From Gymnogyps californianus (lineage: Eukaryota; Chordata; Aves; Accipitriformes; Cathartidae): a stretch of 64,000 nucleotides of DNA. The notes below the pieces were generated by a model, which did no database searches, was not told where the DNA came from, and saw only the letters and a program-made list of their open reading frames with translations. Below, piece after piece: positions 31,940-43,566 of this stretch (position 1 is its first letter; each line of letters opens with the position of its first letter). The translations under genes and the position numbers were made by a program. Location: NCBI RefSeq assembly GCF_018139145.2, contig NC_059481.1, forward strand, positions 4,142,368-4,206,367, given 5' to 3'.

Positions 31940-32130
31940 CCCGCCGCCGTAACGGCTGCCCGCGCGCCGCTGGGGCCGGCCCGCGCCGCCGTAACGGTTC
32001 TCCGCGCGGCCGCCCTAACGGCCGCCCGCGCGGCGCAGGGGCCGGGCCCGGCCGCGCCGCCGTAACGGCTCCCCCGCGCGGCCGCCGTAGCTGCCGCTCG
32101 CGCGGCGCAGGGGCCGGCCGAGCCGCCCCC
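31940..32130. repeat. GC-rich imperfect array with TAACGG cores
   Basis: Degenerate units containing CCGCCGTAACGG, CGCGCGGC and GCAGGGGCCGG recur. TAACGG occurs at 31950-31955, 31992-31997, 32016-32021 and 32063-32068. A degraded further unit (CGCCGTAGCTGCCG) lies at 32082-32095. YAACKG is the MYB recognition core. Confidence 0.65.
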
Positions 32131-32383
32131 CGCGCCGCCCCCTTGGCGCTGTGAGGAGGGGCGGCCGGCGCCGCCCCGACCGCGCCAGCCCGCGGCCCGG
32201 AGCGGCGGTCAGCGCGGGCCAGAAAGCCGCAGCGGCTGGTGCGGAGTCGTGAGGCGGGCCCGCTGAGGCGAGGGCAGTGACCGCCACCTCAGGGAGGAGA
32301 GACCGACCCTCGTCCCGCATCGTGCCCCGCCCCGGCCTGCGTACGCACCGCGGTGGACGCGCTCCAGTACAGGCAGCGCCGCC

Positions 32384-32389
32384 TTTATT
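32384..32389 (-). terminator. HYKK: HYKK poly(A) signal AATAAA
   Basis: A minus-strand AATAAA begins 45 nt after the HYKK stop, which implies a 3' UTR of only about 65-75 nt. It lies at the edge of the PSMA4 CpG island. No other signal is as close. Confidence 0.65.
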
Positions 32390-32433
32390 GCAATAGAGTG
32401 AGGTGTCACCGTGTCACCTCGGCAGCCATCGAT

Positions 32434-32897
32434 CTACTTGGCAGGTGCGTGGTTCGTATATGCTTTGGCAGTCTCAAACCATGTCTTCTCTACAGCTTCT
32501 TGGCCCACCTCGAACATTTTCATTAAGTGTTTCCATCCGGTTTTGGCTGTGATCATGAGGTATTCCTTATTCTCTGGGTACAGCAGAGCTGTGTGGGCTG
32601 CCATGACAAGGGACTGAGAAAACCTCCCGCTCACCAAGAGAAAGAGGGCGCTTCTCTCCTCCTCTGTGAGTGGCAGGACACTTTCAAACCCTGCCAGAAC
32701 ATGCCCTCCAACACTCAGAGGATCTGGGCTCTCAATCATCATGTACATGATAGCTATTGCGACTTCAAATACGTAATACCCATAACTCATGTCGCTAAAA
32801 TCCAGGATGCCAGACACTCTGTACTGAGGATTCTCCAGGGAAGCAGAACTGGAGTCTAGTAGAATATTGTGGTCATTAAGATCTCCATGATTGATAC
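32434..32897 (-). CDS. HYKK: HYKK coding exon 4 (catalytic and C-terminal part)
   Basis: The acceptor GTTTAG is at 32898-32899 and the TAG stop at 32434-32436. It encodes [13 protein letters not shown], the DFSD motif, [15 protein letters not shown], and a helical C-terminus with [19 protein letters not shown]. Confidence 0.96.
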
Positions 32898-35800
32898 CTA
32901 AACACAGAAGAAATAGAAGCAGCATTTAATAATTACAAAACAGCAGAATCTAACTTTTTTCCCCCCATTTCTCAGTGAAACAGCTTTGAAAAGATGCATA
33001 GAGGCTCAAACTAACACTCAACTGCCAAACCATACTAGTCTCCCTCAGCATCAAGCGTTGCCTTTCACAGCCTTACTGCTTCCTAGGAACCTCCATTCCA
33101 CTAACAGGTAACCAGATAGCAATTGATAAAGGGAGCATTATGAGATCTTATTCTGGTCTGGTACTACCTGTGATACGCTACATGTTTTCCAAATGCAGAA
33201 TAGCAGTTTTCATATTATCAGATTGTCAAATTATCATCAACATCAATGTGAGCTGAATTCCAAAAATATGATTAAATATTTAGGCCTTTATGAAAGGAAG
33301 TCGTGTACTCCATATATTCTTATTAAGCTAATACAACAGCATGAAAATCATCACCTTAACTGGAAGCAAACTCATCAGAAAGATCAAGAACTGAACCTGA
33401 CTCTGGACAGCACATTACTCCTGGCTTATTCTGCGCTGTGTTCATTCAGCATAATATTTGCACATGTCTAGCTAGGGATAAAGGAGACTTTTGCTTTTTT
33501 TTGTCTTCTCCACAGACCCAAACTCCTGTAAGAAATTTGTGTCTCAGTTCAACATGATTACAATAGGAATAAAATACTCACAGGCTCGAAAACTGCTTAG
33601 CTTGGGTATTACTTTCCCTTTAAACTGCTCAATAACTTGTTCCACAACTTCACGATATTTGTTCTGGCCCAAGGCATAAATGTACTGATCTAGAAGAGGA
33701 ACGTTTGCCAGGTTCCAAATGAACTGACCTCGATGCAGACTTTTTACTGATGGATGATGGAATTTCTTTGGAAAAAGCACAAGATAAAATAGGCCATAAG
33801 TAAAAATCCTGTTTTTATGATTAAAGGGCTTGATTCAAAGCCCCTATTAACTTTAACGGGTTCCTAATGAGACTCACTGAGAAGCACCATGACTTTAACT
33901 ATTGCTTTATATCAACAAGTAAAAGAATAACCTGAAGAATGATTAAGGCAATCACCTTAATATCTACATACAACCTGAATGTTTTTTTCCCCATTTTTTA
34001 GGTCAAAGATTATCTTAAGTCATTCATCACTTAAATAATTTAAAATTTATACTGACTTTGTGTAAGGCACCATTATGTAGCGACTTTGAGGCCTTGCCAA
34101 GGCCAGAGTCCCACACTGGCAGAGCCTGGATTGCACAGCTGGTGCTACAGAAAGCTGTTGGAGCAGAAGAGACACAAAACCTGCCAGCGTGCTGGGAACA
34201 GGCACACTCTGTGCATTTAAAGGTGGCAGCTTCTGGGGATGAGCCTTAGGACTGGCTGCTACATGAAAAATCCTCAGGGCAGAAGTACTTTATGGAGATA
34301 CTGGACAGAGCTTTATTCTTACGAAAATTTGCCTTTGTACATCCAGGTAGCCTAAATATTTTAAACAAACAAGGTCCTTAACCTCTCTCTCACTAGCAAA
34401 TGAAAAAGGTGGTTTGGAAAGTGATATTCAGGGAGGAAAAGCATCTCTCCCACTGCATACCATGCTTATCCTTGAATCCTCTAATGCTTATTAAGGCGGC
34501 CTGTGGGCCAGATTCTATCAGTGCACAGGGCAAATAAAACAAACTTCCCACAAGAGTAGCTGGCTTCCTTTTAAAAAGAAACCTATCCTTGTAATTAAGG
34601 CTCTTAAAGATAGCTAAATGATAGTCAAAACTGGAATGGTGCATGAAAAAGTAAGGAACAAGATCAAGGCTAAACCAAAAATCACAATACAGGATCCCTA
34701 ATGCTGTATGAAGCACCACATTGGTAGGAAGAATGCCATCTGGTAAGCAACCACTGCAATCTTCCCAGCACAAATCAGATATTCCAGCAAGCTATAAATG
34801 GGTTACGAGGTGTGTGAAGGGTAATAAAAAGTCATGAGCCCTTGTTACTGTAAAGCCATGGACAGTCACTTTACAGCCATAAACTTAACTTATTTCCATT
34901 TAGAGGATGTGAGGCACATCCAAGCAAAAGAAGACACCAACAGAGAAAGTGGTGGAATACTATTTTGTACACAAAACAAAGCATGGCACATTACTTTGCT
35001 GTCAAATTGACAAAGTAAATTAACTGGGTAGAAAAGACAGGCTGTATTTTCTGATCTGTCATCAGAAAACTTAATACCTTAGGTTTTACTGTTAGTGTCA
35101 ATGATATTTTGAAGTTTTGACAGTAATGATTGTAATTTTCTTTCTTTTAAATGACAAACCTTCGTAGATGATAATCCATATTTTAAGGGCATAAAGAGCC
35201 TTGTCCATCAACATTTGCTTTCTCATTAACTATTTCCTCCTTGGCAGGACAAGTCACAGGCATATTTTGAGAGTAGCTTGTCTATATAAATTGGTTTAAT
35301 CACATTATAAGAGCGTGACCAGAGTGTTAGAAGGCAACAGTAAATTATCTTTCCCAATTGAAAAATGCTCTTGTAATTTAAGAATGTGGTTAGGAAAGCT
35401 GGCAATTCACATTTCATAATTGTCTGAAGCCGGTAGCCAGAACATGAGAAGGAAAGGTTAATGAAAGGCAATAAATAATGCAAGAGTTCTTTTATCTATC
35501 AAACTTAATTACTGGCTGATTTATCAGCTTTATTTTCCTATATCATTACAGAGTAAAGGAAGAACTTACTTTGCATTAAGATTATTTGACTGGAAGCAGT
35601 GCAAATGAGAGAAGTGTCACAAATCTCTGTTCATTGGCACAGCTGACATTGTAGAGAAGGAACCAACTGCTACCAATGTTAAATGGTCACAGTTCTAATG
35701 ACCAGGAGAAAGAGAGCAAGTCAAAACGAATTCAAAATAATAGATCAGCCAGCTGTGCCTGATGTCCACTACACAAAAATGCTTTAAAACAAGCTTTACA

Positions 35801-37404
35801 TGATTCTAATTTGAGCACCCTACAGTTCAGTCTCCTTATTTGCCAGGTTTGAAACACCAAACAGGCGAGTTTTGCATAAGTAAAAAGAAATCCTTATCTC
35901 CCTGTCCATGGTACAAAAATGCATTGCAAAAGGATCACCAATACCATGTCATAAGCACCAACTGCTCACATTTCTTGGGGAAGTGCTTTAGTAACAGCCA
36001 GCTTAGAGGTTGGCACCTGAAAGACGAGTTAAACTGACATCTGCAATCACAAACTTGAATTTTGCAGATCAGGAAAGCAGACAGCAAGCACAAGAAGAAA
36101 CACAGAGGAGAAATGAATTCAGAAAGAAGTTTGTGAGGCTGGAGCAACAAAAACTCACCTCTGAGAGAGCTTTATCCAACCTGGCAGCTAGCTTACCGAT
36201 CTCATAGAAAATCTGAGTATTTGTAGCAATTTTTGCTACAGGCGTACCTGGCAGGTAAGTCAGCAGTCTGACCATGTACTTTTTGTTCCCAGGTCCAGTA
36301 TCTAACAAGCAGAGAGAGATGCAGTCGCTTCAATATATGCTATTGCGCATTAGTTAATGCAAGAGGCAAAAAAGGTTTATCCCAGTGTAGAAGTCATCAG
36401 ATGTAGCTGATAAAACAGATTTAATGCAAAGACGTGATTTACCAGAATGTTGTACGATGATTTGCAAACCTTAACGCACTTGCAATCTATGCTGGACTTC
36501 TAGTCCGTGTGCTTGGAATTGACTCTGCATACAGCAGGTTTCCTCCAGTGCCCGCAGACACCCACTTACACAGTTTTGCAGCAGAACAGGAGGTCTGAGG
36601 AATCCCAGCTTTTGTATGGAAGTTACAGTGAAAATAAAAGTAAAATGTCAACGCAGTTTTTCTTCCAAGTGCTGTTAAAGCAATTTGCTCTGGCATCGTA
36701 GATGGGCTAGAACTGTATTTTACACCATTCTGTAGGCAAATAATTTGCAACATCATTTAGTCAATGAGGCTTTTTTTTTCCTTTTCTTGTGCATGGACAG
36801 GTCAGATCAATGTTTTCTCCAATTCGTTAAACTGAAGTTATTTCCTAAGTGTTTTCGTAGTTAATTATTACTCTCTTTGACGTGCTTTGCTTCTGGTATT
36901 TTAAGTTTGGACTATTATGGCTAGACATACAGGTTACCTGACACATATCCCCTAATATCTAATAATAAGCCTAGAGTTTTACTTTAGTATGTATATGGCA
37001 TGCCATATAGCAAGCTAAGGGTGACAGTAGAGCAGTGAAGGTGCTCATAATTGCTTACCTCCTGACTCCAGAGACATTATGTTACCATCTTTTGTAAGAT
37101 AAGGAGTAGCTGAAGGAAAGCCTTCAGCGCTGAGAAACATCATGGCCTGGGTCTGTGCTTCAATGAGGTCAGGCTCCTGGCTGTCTTCCGAATTGGTGAT
37201 TTTGAGGACATACTCATCAGCATCTTCAGCCACACCTTTGTTTCTTGAGACACGCACGTGGAAATTCTGATCGTCATAGCTGGGGAGCAGCCTGATCCAC
37301 ACCACCTTTAATCCAAACACCCTGTCAACCAATTCAGTCACTTCTTTTTCACCAAGTGCTGGTTTGGTGAATATCTGGGGTTGACAGTCATCTCCAGAAG
37401 ACAT
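32434..37404 (-). CDS. HYKK: HYKK (AGPHD1), hydroxylysine kinase (4 coding exons)
   Basis: This is an aminoglycoside-phosphotransferase-fold kinase. The family phosphorylates 5-hydroxy-L-lysine using GTP in lysine/collagen catabolism. Exons 37059-37404, 36159-36301, 33582-33765 and 32434-32897 join in phase to 378 aa (human about 373). The N-terminal lobe includes GLKV and [11 protein letters not shown]. The catalytic loop is HGDLNDHN at residues 228-235, with Asp230 as the presumed base, and the metal-binding [10 protein letters not shown] starts at 256 (Asp257). The start MSSGDD is chosen because a splice acceptor (CTCCTAG, 37412-37413) lies 7 nt upstream and human HYKK also begins MSSG. 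The in-frame ATG at 37488 would be intronic. The 5' UTR exon is probably in the CpG island near 38.1-38.5 kb. Confidence 0.95.
33582..33765 (-). CDS. HYKK: HYKK coding exon 3
   Basis: It encodes [20 protein letters not shown] through KLSSFRA. The acceptor is CCAAAG and the donor GTGAGT. It ends in phase 1, splitting Cys225. Confidence 0.94.
36159..36301 (-). CDS. HYKK: HYKK coding exon 2
   Basis: It encodes [20 protein letters not shown] through [13 protein letters not shown], the kinase hinge region. The acceptor is TTGTTAG and the donor GTGAGT. Confidence 0.95.
37059..37404 (-). CDS. HYKK: HYKK coding exon 1 (start exon)
   Basis: ATG is at 37402-37404 and the donor GTAAGC at 37058. It encodes the N-terminal lobe: [19 protein letters not shown], then [32 protein letters not shown] and [14 protein letters not shown]. 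The exon itself starts at 37411, 7 nt before the ATG. Confidence 0.94.
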
Positions 37405-37879
37405 CGTGTCTCTAGGAGAAAATGAGAAGCTGGATGATCTTATCTGTATTCTGACATCAGAAGCAGTAATTACTGCAACAAAATGCATTCAGATACTGGA
37501 GAGGAGTTTCCTATATTTATTAAAGCAGCAAAGAAAACCCACTAAGGCAGTGCGGGTTTCTTACATCATGGTTTCTTGTCAACTACTTACTCTGTAGCCC
37601 CCCCACAAGACAGACTTGTAGAGATGCACTCAATCTGTTCAGAGCAAGTAGACATGAAAAGCTGATTAAGTAGTAGTATTTTTATTAGCTAATTTCCAGT
37701 AGCAGCCTAACCTGGTACGTTGCTAACCAGGAATGATTTCCTAAGGAAGAGTTGCTGAATCCCTGTCCAGGAAGTTCTAAATTCACGTCTGCAAAAGCCA
37801 AGAAAGATTTTAGTACATCTTAATGTTAAAGCAGATGTAATCTTTGTGCCCGGTCACAGCCCTCAGAATTCCTGCGTTA

Positions 37880-38555
37880 AGAAATGCAGAACAAACCTAC
37901 GGACGCTCGCTCCGTCTCTCGCCCGCTCCAGGTCTCGGCGCCCGCCCGGCCGCTGGAAGCGCCGAGGCTCGGCCTCCCCTCTGCGCAAACAAGCAACCCT
38001 TGGACTCTGCGGGAGCTGCGCCAACCTTTGTCCTGCCCGGGGAGTCCAAGGAGCTGCAGCAGAGTGGCCGTCTGCCGGGGACCCCGCCAGCCCACCCGCT
38101 CGCCAACGTGTTTCTTGGCTGAAACACCTTACGTTCACAGGAACGCGGGTCTGCGCCCCGGCCCTGCCCTGCCCTGCCGGGACAGCTCGCCGGACCCTGC
38201 CGTTGTCCGCGGCTGCCGGCGGCCGCCCGCGCCCTGCTCCCGGCGCCGAGCCCTCCCAGCGCCTGCCCGCGACCCGCGGAGCGTGGGGAGGCCGGCCGCA
38301 CCAGGCCGGGCCCCGCGGCACCCCGCACCCGCGGGCGGCGGCTCCGCGGGCCCCGGCACCTGCGCAGGAGCCTCCCCGGCCGCCGCGGCAGCTCCCGGGC
38401 CTGGCCTGGACCTCCCTTCCGCGGGCAGCGGGGCCGGAGCCCTCCCCGCGGGGAAGGGCGCGGCGCGGTTAGCGGTAGCTGGCAGCCGGCCCCGCGCCTC
38501 GGGGAAGGGCGGCCCGGTCAGAGACGAGGCAAACCGACCCTGCTTGCGTGGGGCT
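37880..38555. promoter_or_regulatory. HYKK: CpG island and probable HYKK promoter
   Basis: This GC- and CpG-rich block upstream of HYKK contains a minus-strand donor (GTGAAC then GTAAGG, exon end 38133) that could close a noncoding first exon. A second donor (ACAGA then GTAAGT, 37591) lies outside the island. The long open frames on both strands are CpG-island artefacts. Confidence 0.65.
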
Positions 38556-39737
38556 TGCATACAAAGCAATGCACCATTTTATTATTTTTTGTTTTCAAAC
38601 AGCGTAAGAGGGAAGGAAACGTACAACTTCCTATCAGAAAGGGAAAACACTTCAAAAAAGTGCTCCCACTGCGATCAGGAGAAATAGATTTACATTTGAT
38701 TATTTTGTTTAAATCCTTTTATCAGCACACAAGATCAAAAACTCTACCAACTGTTTTGACTGAGGATCATTTACCTATAACAAACCTGAGGCATCTTTCT
38801 CAGGACATCCTTTAGACTGTACCAGAGTTCAGACTGGGAACATTTGTCCCAGAGAGACTTTTAGACTTAATTAAAATGATTACAGACCTCAGTCCCCCAC
38901 ACATACTAACTTTCAAGATCAATATATAAATCTCTTCTGAAATTCCTAATTTAAAAAAAAAAGTAATCTTCTGCAATGTTTGAGGTCCCACTATGATGGA
39001 ATTAGGAGTCTGAGGAAAAAAGGATTTAGGAAAGGCTTACTGAAGTTAAAAAAAAAAAAAAAAAGAATCTTGGTTTTAAGTAAACCAGTTAAGAATCCTC
39101 TATCCCAATATTTCAGTGTTATTTGTAATATTAAGGACATTAAATTGAAAACATTATTTTAATCCAATAGGGAATTTAGAAAAGGGACTATTTCCTCAAG
39201 AAACACAAATGTAAGTTCCTTGGATTTTCTTCCCCCCAATTTCTGAACAGATGTTACTAAACAAAGTGATTGACCAACTAATAAATACTTTTACCTACTT
39301 CACTCTCCCCCCTTCCCAGCCTCCCAGAAATCACACAAGCAAGTTTTTTCAAGAAAAAAGAGCTCCAGAAAATACTTAGGGTTCCCTCTCCCAATCTCTG
39401 AGGCTGACTGAAGGTTTAGCTCACTGGAACAAAATTGATATAGCAGGAAAGCATTCTTGCTATGCTTGTGACTTTAAGGTACATAGCAGGTTACAGAAAA
39501 ATCAGAATATACTCATTCTCTCTGTAAAAAAAATTACAATGCATTTTGCAGATCTGTACCTAATTACTCTTGCCTTAGTTTCCAGACAGTAGTGCCAAGA
39601 CTTAAGACCTGTAGCCTTCCGTGCTTCTCCTGCCTGCCCAGTATTCTGGTGGGAAGCACACTGCAGTTGTGAGGCAACGCACAGGACTAAGGTTGTACTT
39701 CGACCTCTCTTACCATTATCTGTAAGAAAGATAAGAC

Positions 39738-39743
39738 TTTAAT
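39738..39743 (-). terminator. ATTAAA poly(A) signal of the orphan cassette
   Basis: ATTAAA on the minus strand lies 30 nt downstream of the small ORF stop. It is the common second-choice polyadenylation hexamer. Confidence 0.3.
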
Positions 39744-39772
39744 AATTTAGCATCTCTGTGTTGGATGCAAGT

Positions 39773-39874
39773 CTAACGTCTCTTCTGAAAGTGAGTCTTC
39801 AGAGGTGGGTCAGCGTCGGACACCCCCAAATCACTTTTGAAGATCTTGTCATAGCTGTAAGTTCTATGTGCCAT
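39773..39874 (-). CDS. Small ORF (33 aa) in a terminal-exon-like cassette, unknown
   Basis: I do not recognise this. A 33-codon ORF starts ATG (GTTATGG context), reads MAHRTYSYDK... and ends ...HFQKRR with TAG at 39773-39775. It lies in a stretch shaped like a last exon: a TTTTTTTCTTCAG acceptor ends at 39948, and an ATTAAA signal lies 30 nt past the stop (39738-39743). From the acceptor a second frame is also open for 27 codons (ENVDFNLESRS ... RYGT). Composition looks protein-like, but the length is within chance. It could be an alternative last exon of IREB2, an upstream HYKK exon, a decayed gene tail, or nothing. Confidence 0.25.
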   Translation of the reverse strand: MAHRTYSYDKIFKSDLGVSDADPPLKTHFQKRR

Positions 39875-42800
39875 AACGGTAATGTTGGTCAACAGCTTGC
39901 TTTAATACAGGATTTGATCTAGATTCTAAATTAAAGTCGACATTTTCCTGAAGAAAAAAAATAGGTTATTCAAAAAGCATTTGATATAGTTAAAATATCC
40001 AGACTAGTATCTGGAGCTCAGCTAACACAGAAAACCCCTTTCTACACCAACTAAACATGCTTTGGAAGCCCACATATGAGACACTCCTAATGAGAAAACA
40101 AAACATGCATAGTTATACCCTTATTCACCCCACCCTTTCATACATACTTACAGTACCATTTTAAGTGTATTCCATATTACCTATTCAAAACAGATGGTAA
40201 CATACAAGAAATGTGATACAATTTTCTTTATTAAAAATAATTTACAGCATCAGTAACATTTTATGCACAATTGTCATCAATTGAACTTAAGATATATCTA
40301 TACAATACTTACGGAACTTAAAACTTACACTGTTCTGTTGGCTTTAAACAGCAGACATTGATTTGCAGTTGCTTAAATATGATTAATATACATAGTTTCA
40401 TACACTTAGGTGTAAAATGTATAAACATCAACACTATCCCAAAGCTTTGTAGTTTGGGGGGGGGGGAAGAGGGGCTCAAGGAGAGAAAACATTTAGAAAA
40501 ATTGGAAGAGATTCTTCCCCCAAATCAAAATGGAGAGAGAAGTCTAAGTTAAATACATCTAACACACTGAGTCACCTCTTCAAAAAGGTACATTTCCTCC
40601 TATGCTTTAAGATACTACAAAGAGGTGTAATTGAACAATGGTTTTTAGTGTGTGATCACAGCAGTCCTCTGACTGTACCGTATCCTGCCACTGCCAGAAA
40701 GCAGGTGTCACTCTTGCCCATCTAAAGCTCATAGGATCCTAGCAGTGTGTCCAAAGTTAAATGTCTTCCCTTTGCCGCTGGGCTGTTGAACTGGGCTTTA
40801 CAACATTCACTGCTGCACGAGGGAGAGGGGACAGGCACATTACCATGGATAATCAGGCAAGTGTTATCTTCGCCAGCAGTTCGCTACCACATCAGAAGCA
40901 GGAGATGGGTACATAAGCAGTGCTGTTCCTCGCAGCACCCACTACACTTCAGGCATATAGCTCTTAAGAGTAGGAGTCAGTCTGCACAACTCACAAAGAT
41001 GCTATTGACTTCGGCATATTTAGGGCTGGACCCACTGCAGCAACACCAGCAGGAGCCTGAAGTTCAAGAGCAACTGTGCCAAAGCACAGCTCAAAAGCTT
41101 TCATTGATTTTAAGACATAGGAGTGCAGCAGAATTAAAGTAGTTGCTATGGTAATGAAACCCATCATGTCTCTTAGAAGAGATGACTAGCTTTATTGGTG
41201 ACAACTTGCGGATAAGTCACATCCCTTGAAATTGCACTTAACTTCACAATACTGGTTTACCTTGACATGGCTTGGATCACTGTCTGCTCCTGAAGCAAGG
41301 AGTGTGTTACTGCACTAGAGAGGGTGGGAGGCTACGTTCCATTCAAGCATTAGCAGTTACACAAGTTTTAAACAGGCTTGTAGTTGTGTCTTTATTTATC
41401 ACCTGCACGAGGCATCATTATGTGCCAGTACTAAATTCCTATTTGCTCCCCAATAATGAACATGCATTTTCTCGAACTAAATCAAGAATATACCTTTGAG
41501 CTGGGAAAAAACAGTATTAGACAGTGTTGCACAAGAAATAAGATCTGCTCAATAACTCTGGATAAAATTAGCAAAAGTGTATCACAGAACAGAAACTCAT
41601 TCAGCATTCAGCTGAATATAGTATTCAAAAATGCATTGATTTATCACCCATATCAGTGGTAGGAGTCACCAGAATGGTTTTTATCTTGACTAAAAGAAAA
41701 CCACAGCAAAACTAGTGAAATATAAAAACAGATTATACAGAATTTCAAACTTTAGGGAAATTTGTCCAATAAAATAAGAAAAGGTGTATCAAAGTTATGC
41801 CAGTGAAGTCTAATTTGACATTTGAACTGTCAAAAAATTAATATATTGTAATGATATAATTATGCCAGGCGTTTCTTTATGTGTTTTTTTTTTTTGTTAA
41901 AGGAATGTCAGAAACATACTATTTAAAGATTTGAACAGTGCATCTGTTAGTTTGCAAGTCTACTAGCTTAGTGTCTGGTTATAAATTGAAAGCACATGTA
42001 GTAAAGCTAATATAGTCCTCTTGAAAGTTTTGATATTTAAGACAATGCTTATCAAGAGCAAAAAATCTTAAAGCAAAATCTTGACAATTTATAGGCAAGT
42101 TATTGCAGTTTTGTTCTCCAAAAGAAATTAATCTCTACATAAACCATAAGCAGTATTATGAAGCTTTTCAACATACAGGAGCACAGAAATAGCATCTTGA
42201 AGCTGAAGAGTCGCTTGCACAGATTAGAAGCTATCAATGCTTAGTTAAGTGGTAAAACAAGCACTTTTGCAGAAACTGTGCGTCTTCTGTTAATATTAAA
42301 TACAGAACAGGGTTTTTTACCATCAATGTGCTGACAATTAAATTTATAGAAGTTGCAATGGTGTAAGAGCCAGATTTGTTCAGTATTCTGGGATCTTCAG
42401 CAGGGGAATTTGATGCTTGTTTGGAAGAGCTGTAAACTAACAGCGTATTAGAAAGCATTAAAAGGCGGTATGGCTACCTCGGCTATTTAACATTTAGACA
42501 AGTCAGTATAACTTATTAGACATAGGTCATATTTAAAGCAGAGGAATTTAAACAGTCCTAATGAATGTTTTTAAAGATTTTTAAAGGTTAAAATACTAAG
42601 GGGAGGTACTTTGTCTAATGGCATCGCAGACAGTACAGTAAAAACTGATGTCGTAAATGACAAACTGCATCCCTTGAAGTAGATACGACAAACTTCAATC
42701 AAAGGACACTGCAGCTTGCCAAAAAGCTGGGGCGCTACACTTAACCTGCATGAACAAAATAATTGCGAGCATTTTTTTAAATACAGAGATGTTTCCCATA

Positions 42801-43171
42801 CTTCTAAGCACACAGTATTTCATAGCGTGAGCAGTTTAAAATCTGGATCCAGATGAAATATAATCCCATAATAAAGGTAAGAAAGTCATGATCTGTGATA
42901 AAGGATACCATGGGCCTCATGTGGACTGCCTTTTGTTCAGTCCATAACCTAAAGAGCAAGAAATTCAAACCTGAATATCTGTTTTAAGCTCTGGATGCAA
43001 AAAAAAAAAAAAAAAAATCTGGTTGGCTGTTAACATTCCATGCCATCTGCTACCCTTAAACCAACAAACAGCAGTACACAGATTTACAGGTGCAAAAACC
43101 GAGTGGAAACAACTGCAGAAAATCTTCTTACATAATAATCTTCAGCACAATCAGTTTCAGATTTCGCATAG

Positions 43172-43177
43172 TTTATT
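43172..43177 (-). terminator. IREB2: Candidate proximal IREB2 poly(A) signal
   Basis: AATAAA on the minus strand lies about 280 nt beyond the IREB2 stop. Distal alternatives lie at 41391, 41191 and 40227. Confidence 0.4.
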
Positions 43178-43455
43178 TACAAAATGGTCTGATAAAACAT
43201 CTCCTCCATACTTACAGCTCTCTGCCACAATACACATGTTGATTTTAGCAATGTTTAATAGCACCATTAGAATATTATTTAAAATCAGGAAGGATCTTGT
43301 TGCAGTTACAATGATTCACAATCTTTTACATCCATGGACGAAGTAACTTTGAGCACACTAGGACTGTTTGCAGTTCCACAGTACAGATTCCTGGGTTCAC
43401 ACAAGGCATTTTCAGAATTACCAGTTATGCAAGGTACCCATGTAGTCAGTAGCTA

Positions 43456-43566
43456 CTATAAGAATCTTCGAGCCACAAAGTTTAGACTTCCACCATACTT
43501 GTATAAAGTTATCTCCATATCGTTTTCAAACAAGGCAATCACGCTGAATACTTTTCCAGTGCTTGT
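43456..43566 (-). CDS. IREB2: IREB2 coding exon 22 (C-terminus)
   Basis: The acceptor TTGAAG is at 43567-43568 and the TAG stop at 43456-43458. It encodes [18 protein letters not shown] then [18 protein letters not shown], the IRP2 C-terminal end. Confidence 0.96.
   Translation of the reverse strand, partial: TSTGKVFSVIALFENDMEITLYKYGGSLNFVARRFL

Larger units (their letters stand above)
37412..43455 (-). other. HYKK 5' region, IREB2-HYKK interval and IREB2 3' UTR
   Basis: From right to left, the IREB2 3' UTR starts at 43455. Minus-strand AATAAA signals lie at 43172-43177, 41391-41396, 41191-41196 and 40227-40232, so the UTR may be about 0.3 kb or up to 3.2 kb. A terminal-exon-like cassette follows at 39738-39947. 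The interval 38560-39700 shows only AT-rich sequence with an A-run near 39048-39064. The CpG island then begins. Confidence 0.55.

Noticed and set aside
37405..37488. Upstream in-frame ATG that would lengthen HYKK by 28 residues
   Set aside because: A strong splice acceptor (TTCTCATTTTCTCCTAG) lies between it and MSSGDD, and human HYKK starts at the latter. The upstream ATG is intronic.
37884..38687. 267-codon plus-strand open frame
   Set aside because: It spans the HYKK CpG island. Composition follows GC content and several overlapping frames are open at once.
42234..42458. 74-codon minus-strand ORF in the IREB2 3' UTR
   Set aside because: It looks mildly protein-like but has no start context, domain or splice signals. 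It is more simply UTR sequence.
43023..43346. 107-codon plus-strand ORF antisense to the IREB2 3' UTR
   Set aside because: It has no motif and ordinary composition. The length is compatible with chance in a 64 kb window.
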